Source: Capsicum annuum
Taxonomy: Eukaryota > Streptophyta > Magnoliopsida > Solanales > Solanaceae
Length of the DNA: 64,000 nt
Assembly (NCBI RefSeq): GCF_002878395.1
Contig: NC_061116.1
Span: forward strand, 123,916,415 to 123,980,414
Reading direction: 5' to 3'
Shown: piece by piece, positions 57,061-64,000 of the stretch
Layout: every line of letters starts with the position of its first letter
How positions within the stretch are numbered: position 1 is the first letter of the stretch
The notes under the pieces: model-generated
What the model saw: only the letters and a program-made list of their open reading frames with translations
What the model was told of the DNA's origin: nothing
The model's database searches: none
Made by a program: the position numbers and the translations under genes

Positions 57061-58687
57061 ATGAATACTGAATACATTTAGTAGGAGAGTGGAAATCAAA
57101 CGGGCTTCGAGTCTTTAGAAAAGTGATGCGGAAGATATCACTGCCTAGATGGGCTAAGAAGAATTTGATCACTCCATTGTCCTACTATTAGGAACTTAGA
57201 CTTAAGTGGTTTCCCCAATCTGACAAGTGATCATGATTTCAAGTATGGGAAGGAGATAACAGTCAGGAATAGCTTATTGATTAAAAGGGTTTAATGATAA
57301 ATAATAGAAGGTCTAACTATGTTCTCTCTTCCAAGACACTTTTGGTAAAGGTGTCTTATTGAGAAAGTTTATTTCAAGAACCTAATCCTTGGATTATAAA
57401 AGTTGATATTAAAAAAAGAGGTAAGTAAAGCTTGTGTAAGAAGGGAATCCCTATAATGACCTTAAGATTTGATGAATGAAAATGTTTTGGAGAATGAACT
57501 GAAAAGGAATTTTATGGATTGATGAAATGGATGCATGTAGTTCTTGGTTAATCAGGAAAATTATTGATCCTTGCAGTGCTAATAATGATGAGTAAAATTA
57601 TGAAAGATCCAAATAAGTCTTGATTCCCAAGGCCCCAATCCCTATGAAATTCATCTCAAAAGGAGAATCTTCAGCAACTTGAAAAAAGTTGAGTGAAGGA
57701 CCTGATCCTTAAACCTCCTTTGAGAACAAGTTTTGAGATAAAAGGTGTGTCCGCAGATTAAATCATGATACTGACATAACCTAATATGTGAATCTATGTC
57801 TCTACAAAATTGGTTATGATAAGGAGATAGATATCTTTGATAAAGTGGGTGCATATTAGTCTAACTCAGTATCATACCTTTGCAGGTATACACCTATAGG
57901 AAAAACATTGAAAGTAGATTAATGTGACTTGTTCAAATTTGAATATTCACTCAAAAAAGAGGGACCTAGTATATCCCTCAGGTTAGTATCACTATAGTAT
58001 GATTTAGTAATTATAAAATATTATCTAGAAAGCCATATGTTTTCCTTCCCTAATTACAAGCTGACAATTCTTTTGAAATATGAAGAGTTGCTCTTATTAG
58101 GATCAACATGTCATTTCAAAAGGAACATATTTTGATGACAAGGGCCACCTCTTTAAATTGTTAAATCAGGCTATTTCTCATTCTTAGTCTCAACTCAACA
58201 CTCTTTGCCTCCTCTAAACCAAACTGATCCCTCTAACTCCCTTTCACTTACAAAACAAAATGAGTGACATTAATACTTCCTTAAACCCAACTATGATCTT
58301 TGAAGTAGAAAAAACTCCAAAAAATTAATTTGAATATTCCTTCATTAAATACCTTAATCCTTCAGCAACCAAAGACATAGTAAACTTCACCTTAGGTCAC
58401 TAATCAATGTTTGGTAACCTTGATCGAATAAGACAGAAACACATAGCTATCAAGAAAAGGAAAGACTCTAAGGGACCTGGTCCTAAGAAGAGAAAATTTT
58501 ATATTAAAAAGAAAGAGCCAAGTAGTGAGACTAATTGGAGAGATGAAAGATTTGGCTAGTTAAAAAAGGAATAAAATACTGATGACTAAGAAGGTTCTGT
58601 AGGGAGAACTTTTCATCCCAAGATATGTGAGAATCCTTAAATGATGGAAGTTGGTAGAGTATGTTAGGAAAGCTAGATGACTATATC
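57061..58687 (+). other. Element I downstream region, mostly unresolved
   Basis: 57125-57240 reads words like LPRWAKKNLITPLSYY and KWFPQSDK, which follow the second knuckle in Sirevirus-like polyproteins. After that, protease, integrase and RT signatures are missing. 58261-58560 can be read as MSDINTSLNPTM… to a lysine-rich KKRKDSKGPGPKKRKFYIKKK stretch with two stops, of unknown identity. Variants of GGACCTGGTCC recur at 57708, 57961 and 58475. It may be the 3' part of a deleted element. Confidence 0.45.
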
Positions 58688-61666
58688 TATAACACCCCAA
58701 AAGTACACACTGGATGTCACATGGTGCTTGGAACCATAAGTGATCCCAAAGTAACCTATGATCTGGCATACTGTTAAGCAACTGAATTTAATACATTAAA
58801 TAACAAGTTCTACTGTGAAAAAACATAATTATGGTATAATATAAATAAATATATTACTAATAAAGTTTACAATCTAATAAAACTTAAGGAAGAAACTAAA
58901 ATTTACATGACTAACTTTGACTGACATATATAAACCCTCTACGATACTGATTATAGATAGCTTGGACATGCCTCCAACTATTACTAATTAATACATATGA
59001 AAAAAAAGTAATGCACATGAACTAAAACTATCCGGAGTTCCCAAAACAAGAGAACTCATCACGTGATGGTTGGAAACTACAACAGTCTGATCATGATGTG
59101 CGAGCTACAAATGGTACCTACATTATGAAACAAAGTAGCCACATAGACATATATGTTGATCAGTACTTTTCGAATGTAATGAGTATGCAGGGGTGAATGA
59201 AATAAGTACAACTAATTTCATATGAAATCTTAAAACATACATGCTAAGTATAAGTAGACTCACCCATAGGCTGGAATAAACTGAAAGCTAAAATATCTTA
59301 AAACATGAGTAACAAACTTGATCTGATAACCTAGTGAATCTCTACACTTAGTTTCTGTAAAAATTTACTTTTATGATATAAGTAGAATTGAAGTTGGAAT
59401 ATGGTAAAATGTTAATACTATATGAATACTAAGTCTAAAACTACGTGATGGAAACTGACATAACGTATGGGATCTGAATATACGACTATACTGAGCACAA
59501 TTACCTAAACATAAAGAACCAAACATAACATATATTAAGCTTATCTAATTAACTGAATGACTGACAGCTGAATACTGATCATGTAAGACTAGACTGTACT
59601 TATTCTAAACAACTGGACTGAAATTGTTGAGTACTACAGGACTAACTGAACAGCATGAGATGATAGAACATGAATGCGTACAAATTGTACTATATGAGAA
59701 TGATAGACCAAGCGTTTAACATGATTATTAAATAGTCTACAAACTGAAATACTGAAATACTAATAACTGAATGCTATGGTCAAGAAAAACTGATCTATAT
59801 GTTGTGCTGAATATTGTAATTGAGACTAACATACCCCAAATAAGCTAATTGAGGTCCAACCTGTAATCCCAATTGGAAGGGTATCAATATCGTGCCATGG
59901 GTACTAATAATTGCTGTGTGGATCCACCAAAACTTGTATCCCAAAGGACTAAAGAGTGACCCTATACTGGCAGGAAACTCATGAAACATGTGTCAACCCT
60001 AATTTTGTAGGAAGACATCTCAAACCTATGCTGGCTATGTATTTCTATAGATCAGGGATTGTCATTAAATGTCAAACCCTATGCTGGCAGGAATGCCCCC
60101 ATCCCTGGGTTTGCTTGGTGGTGAATCTAACTCCCAACTAAATTGACACTGATCATTATAATGGTCTATGCTTAAATGAATACACAACTGACCATGCTAA
60201 CTTGACTAAATAAAGTTTCTTATGGTATGACTAAAGTCATTCAATAGATATTGAAAACTAGGTATACAGATAAATTTCGGGTATTCATAATCCACAGGAC
60301 TTAATAACATCAAGAGTAAAAGCATACTAAAGATTCAAAAGCATAATAAGTAGTCATCGCTCAAAATTCATCTCTTGGGCATTTCATCAAATATATAGGG
60401 ACCTTACACTTGTGATGGGAATGAGTAAGCATGCAAAAATATAATGGTTACAAAAATCAATTCACAAGTTCGGGATTTGATATGAAAATCATAACATTCA
60501 AAATATGTATTGGCTTATTCCACTTGAAAACGCATATACTCTTAACTTGAAATCAAACTTATAGGGATCATAAACTTGAACATGGAAATATCTTAACCAT
60601 GGGAAAACAATAGGATAACATGGCTAGTTTCATTACTTGGAGTTCATCCTTAAATTAATTGTGCATGATATGGGAATTTCATCAAACATATGGGAAGCAA
60701 AAATTTAGTACCTAGGGATCTTGCTAAAAAAATCATGAATTTCGGATCTATCATGGAATTCACTTGAATGGAGCATGGGAACTCAAATTCATGTCATGGG
60801 GAATTCAACATTATGCATGGAATCACACATGGACTTAATTGAATTAAAAAAATATAAAATCATCAAACTAAATCTCTCTTGAATGTACAAAACTCCATAA
60901 TAAGAATAAAATTTCATTCTTTAATTGAAAAGAGGTTTTTATGCTCCATGGGTGAAAGAAAACCCATGGATGAACCCCCACATACTTTAAATCTTTAATA
61001 TTGAAGGAGAAATACCACCTTGAAAGCTTTCTTGAATTGAAAAACTTGAGTTCTTGGCTTTTCTTGAAGAGAATATAACTAATTTGGTATTTTTGGGAGG
61101 TGGCTAGGGTTTTTTTTAGAGAAAAGATGAATAATAGTGTGTATAATACTTTTGGGGGATGAAATTAAGTGTTATGGGCAGATTTGAGTGAGGGAAAGTG
61201 ACCAAAGTTCCCCTAGGCCCTTTTGAAACTGAAACATCATGTGAAATAGCTCGATATCATATTGTCCATCGCGTCAGTCTCAATCATTTTAGTTTACAGC
61301 ATCACACGAAAAATGTCATAACTTTCCACTCGAGTATCGGATTAAGGCAAAATTGATATCATTAAAAAGTTGATTCAATCATCTATAATTTTGTAGGTCT
61401 TAATCTATAAAGTTATAAGTATATAAAAAGTTATAAGTATTAAAAGTAGACCTTTGTATAATCAAATACCAAACTATGGATGAATCAAAGGCTCTAAGCT
61501 CAACTTTGTTCTAAGTGATTCTTATGAATATTTTTTTTCTCGAAAGCTCATCAAGCATGAGGATAAAGATCATGAAACTTATATTTACATGGGAATCATT
61601 TGGATTGTAAATTATACACGTAGGAATGATGGTTCAAAGACTAGCCCACAAATATGGGGTGTTAGA
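58688..61666 (-). repeat. Element G 3' LTR
   Basis: This LTR is 2979 bp, starting TATAACACCCC (TG decayed to TA) and ending ATGGGGTGTTAGA. It contains the shared block of about 90 bp at 61309-61400 and a GTATGT motif on the minus strand near 60985. CTGGCAGGAA-type repeats like those of E lie at 59965-60110. Its end sequence matches solo LTR K. There is no gene. Confidence 0.85.
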
Positions 61667-63836
61667 CTGAGAGTACTGTACAAAGGTAAATGAGATCATT
61701 TTCTAAGCATGCATGACTTGGAACATGATTGCATAAGTGATTTCGAAACATGATACATCAACTGAATGTCATAAACTAAACTTATTTTTTGAATACATGC
61801 AATGACTTGAGAATAATTATAAGGCTGACATAGAAATGAGAGAGTCAACTGATTAGTAACCCTTACTTCAAGTTGGATCCTATTTTATGAAGAAAAATAA
61901 ATGGTTTAGGACAAGAATACTCGGGATATTACAATACATCTCCTGGTTGGGATACTTTGTCCCCTGAATGGTACTGATCTGGTTTAAATACTGAGGAAAG
62001 ACTGAGATGATGCACGGAAAACTTACAGACTAAATCATGACTAAATATCTAAGATCTGAAACTGATGCATGATGCATAAACTGAGCTGAATTTACAAATT
62101 ACATAGATGCAAATGAATTACCTCTTGGAATAGCCATATTCATGAAAATTTCGAATAGTATGACTGAATGGAAAGATGGAAACCTATAGGAACTTGTCTG
62201 TCTAACTACTAGACTGGATTTCTGGTCATACGAACTGGATTACACTGAAATCTTATACTCAACTATACATTCCACTTGCACTCCAATATGAAATTCAAGA
62301 TTATCTTCATAACCACACATAGAACTTATAGTTAAACAAACACAAAAGCCATTCTCGTGTTCTCTAAACCTCTGTCCTTAAAAATTTCAGGCACTAGCCT
62401 AAGAAAATACACATAGAATTTTAACTAATCATGACATAAGGAGAGGTCACTAAAATTTAGAACATGAGGACCTAAAACATGAAGGTATACTATGTGTAAC
62501 CTTTGCACTTTACTGAGGACTTAGGAATAGAGTATCAACATAATGGATGCATCAAAGAGGTATAAACTTAGGACATACATGACATAATCTGAATTTCACT
62601 GATCATTAGGAGTGTAGCATGGGCACCTCAAACTGAATAAACTATAAGGCATGGCTACATGAGTCATGAGATACATTACCTGAGTTTGGAGTTTATGATG
62701 TCATGGAATATGATTCGTACTAATGAGTGAACTGGAACTCCTTATACTGGAACTAGAAACATACATTATATTTATATAAAGTGCTGAATATGAGTTGTGA
62801 TCATAGGGATAACATGTAAGGCATAAGTAGATTTCGTGATGATTGAAAAACTTTGCACTGAGATAAGAATGGGTTGGGAATCATCATCTCTTACTATTTT
62901 TCTACATATACTAGCACTACTACTAGAATCGAAGACCCTGACTTAGTCACTTGTTCTATCATCTCCCCCTTGGACTAAAGTTATCATCTTAAGTTTGTGG
63001 ACTTCATTAATAACTCTAAACTAAACTGCAATTACTTTAATTTGAGTTCACATCATCTAGATCTTCAACACTTTTTTTCTATTAGCTCAATTTTCAAAGA
63101 TTCAAACTTAGATTCTAACACTTAATATGGATATCCTCAAACCTTCAATAAACCATATGAAATTCCTTCATAGCCTACTAACAACACATCAAAAACATGA
63201 GAACTACCATAACACTTGAACATCCGACATCGATAACATATAGTTTTGAATCAACAAACTTAAATTCTTGCATACACTATTTCAAGCTTACTCATTTATA
63301 TTTCATAAAACTAGCCCCATGTATACAAAATCTGCTCAATCTAGATTGCACTATCCCAACTCTACTACTGCTAAACTTCTGGGTCCATGATTTAAATTCT
63401 AGATCATATCCTATCCTAGGATTCTGAGAAGGGATCTGAAATGACATTTAACTTTGGCTCAATGTAGGATTTCCATAAATAAGAATGAATATTTTTAAAG
63501 TTTAGATCATAATAGAACTAATAGGATATATTGAGCCTGTGTGCTATCCCATAACTGTCTGGAGGGACTGTCTGAGAAAACTCTGTCTATAGGAATTTGA
63601 GCTTTACTATTTTTGTTACCTCAAAAACAAGTTAGAGATTGCACAAATACAGAAAGATAAGAATTTTTATAAGTTTCTTAGAGAACCTTTCGATAGCACG
63701 ATCTGAGCCATGAAAGAAGGGAAACATATACTAAATGCCCTATAGCCTCTTGAATAAAAGTATAGACGTCTTCATACCATTCCATAAGACTCTACTAGAC
63801 ACGAATTCATAGATACGCTAGGACACTTGAACTTTG
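61667..63836 (-). other. Element G internal non-coding region
   Basis: The left part (61667-62350) aligns with 48130-48830 of E. The polypurine tract directly beside the LTR is missing, apparently by a deletion of about 40 bp compared with E, while TCTCCCCCTTGG-like tracts occur further in (62963-62974, and a weaker one near 61940). The right part (63540-63836), read on the minus strand, leads to the primer site. No open frame of note was found; the frame at 63197-63427 has no recognisable similarity. Confidence 0.65.
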
Positions 63837-63853
63837 TGCTCTAACACTAAGTT
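63837..63853 (-). other. Element G primer-binding site (degraded tRNA-Met type)
   Basis: On the minus strand the bases beside the LTR read AACTTAGTGTTAGAGCA, to be compared with AACTTGGTATCAGAGCA. This marks the adjacent repeat as the 5' LTR. Confidence 0.65.
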
Positions 63854-64000
63854 TGTAACACCCCAAGAGTACACCTTTGATGCCATACAATTCTTGGAAC
63901 CATAAGGGATCCCAACCTAACCCATGAACTGGTATACTATTAAACTACTGAATTATAATACATCAATAAATAAATACATCACCTACTCAGTCTCATAAAT
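63854..64000 (-). repeat. Element G 5' LTR, truncated by the window edge
   Basis: It starts TGTAACACCCCAAGAGTACACC and follows 58688 onwards (GTACAC…GATG, TGGAACCATAAG, CCCATGAACTGGTATACT), with scattered differences. Confidence 0.8.

Larger units (their letters stand above)
54514..58687 (+). mobile_element. Element I: Sirevirus-like Ty1/copia element, partial
   Basis: A short LTR, a tRNA-Met primer site and a long copia-type gag identify this element. Gag has two zinc knuckles separated by a coiled-coil-like region, an arrangement I associate with Sirevirus-like copia elements of Solanaceae. Protease, integrase and RT were not found before element G begins at 58688, so the element is deleted internally or continues beyond the window. 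The left border lies in H's integrase; no target duplication can be checked because the right end is not visible. Confidence 0.75.
58688..64000 (-). mobile_element. Element G: LTR pair around about 2.2 kb of non-coding DNA (LARD-like), right end outside window
   Basis: A full LTR (58688-61666) and the beginning of a second LTR of the same family (63854-64000) stand in the same orientation. Between them lie 2187 bp with E-like 3' sequence at one end and a tRNA-Met-type primer site at the other. No gag or pol motif was recognised on either strand. This fits a large non-autonomous retrotransposon derivative mobilised by a related coding element. Alternatively it is a coding element that lost its genes by deletion after insertion. 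Confidence 0.7.

Noticed and set aside
58261..58560. Possible small host gene with a basic, nuclear-signal-like stretch (KKRK)
   Set aside because: It has in-frame stops, lies between retroelement pieces and contains the GGACCTGGTCC word typical of element I. It is more likely element sequence.

Overview
The window looks like plant heterochromatin, and I can support no host gene in it. It is AT-rich and nearly every stretch can be assigned to a transposable element: Ty3/gypsy chromoviruses of the Del/Tekay type, an Athila-like Ty3/gypsy element, a Sirevirus-like Ty1/copia element and an L1-type LINE. The tRNA-Met-type primer sites, the repeated chromodomain end motif (YPHLF) and the gag and LTR wording resemble families I know from Solanaceae (pepper, potato, tomato group). 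That placement is inference from family resemblance, not a search result. All coding regions are decayed by stops and frameshifts.

The left half (1-33303) is a nest with four levels. Element A (+), a Del/Tekay chromovirus, enters from the left edge and ends with a 3' LTR at 30739-33303. Element B (-), a relative of A, was inserted into A's pol and occupies 1752-29134, with both LTRs and a near-matching 5-bp target duplication (gacat/tacat). Inside B lie a solo LTR, K (4843-7135, exact duplication taagc), and a LINE, C (+, 9563-24989, poly-A tail at the right end). Inside the LINE lies element D (+, 11989-22586), complete from LTR to LTR, with an exact duplication (acttt). Reading out each insertion brings the interrupted genes back into register. 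D's 3' LTR contains a 100-N gap flanked by two near-identical 252-bp copies, which is probably an assembly artefact.

The right half (33304-64000) starts with F (-), an Athila-like element (3' LTR 33394-35035, extra 3' reading frame, integrase, RNase H, RT, protease, gag, stub of the 5' LTR to 45498). Its 5' LTR is cut by a 3' LTR of another family, E (-, 45499-48098). Then come E-type 3' non-coding DNA, an A-like LTR fragment L (+, to 50739), a scrap of chromovirus integrase (50740-50988), and element H (-, LTR 50989-53049, integrase 53150-54505). A Sirevirus-like copia element I (+, from 54514) cuts H. Finally there is G (-, 58688 to the right edge), whose LTRs enclose about 2.2 kb without recognisable pol, so it looks like a non-autonomous large retrotransposon derivative.

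The most interesting signals are in the LTRs, not the proteins. They include a block of about 90 bp kept in the LTRs of D, K, E and G; fast-changing GC-rich repeat cassettes beside it; ladders of the near-palindrome TACGAGTCGTA in LTRs of unrelated lineages (A, B, H and the Athila-like F); and a shared AGGYATGT-like motif at one place in the leader. D's stop codons mostly sit where glutamine or tryptophan codons are expected, as cytosine-methylation decay would produce.
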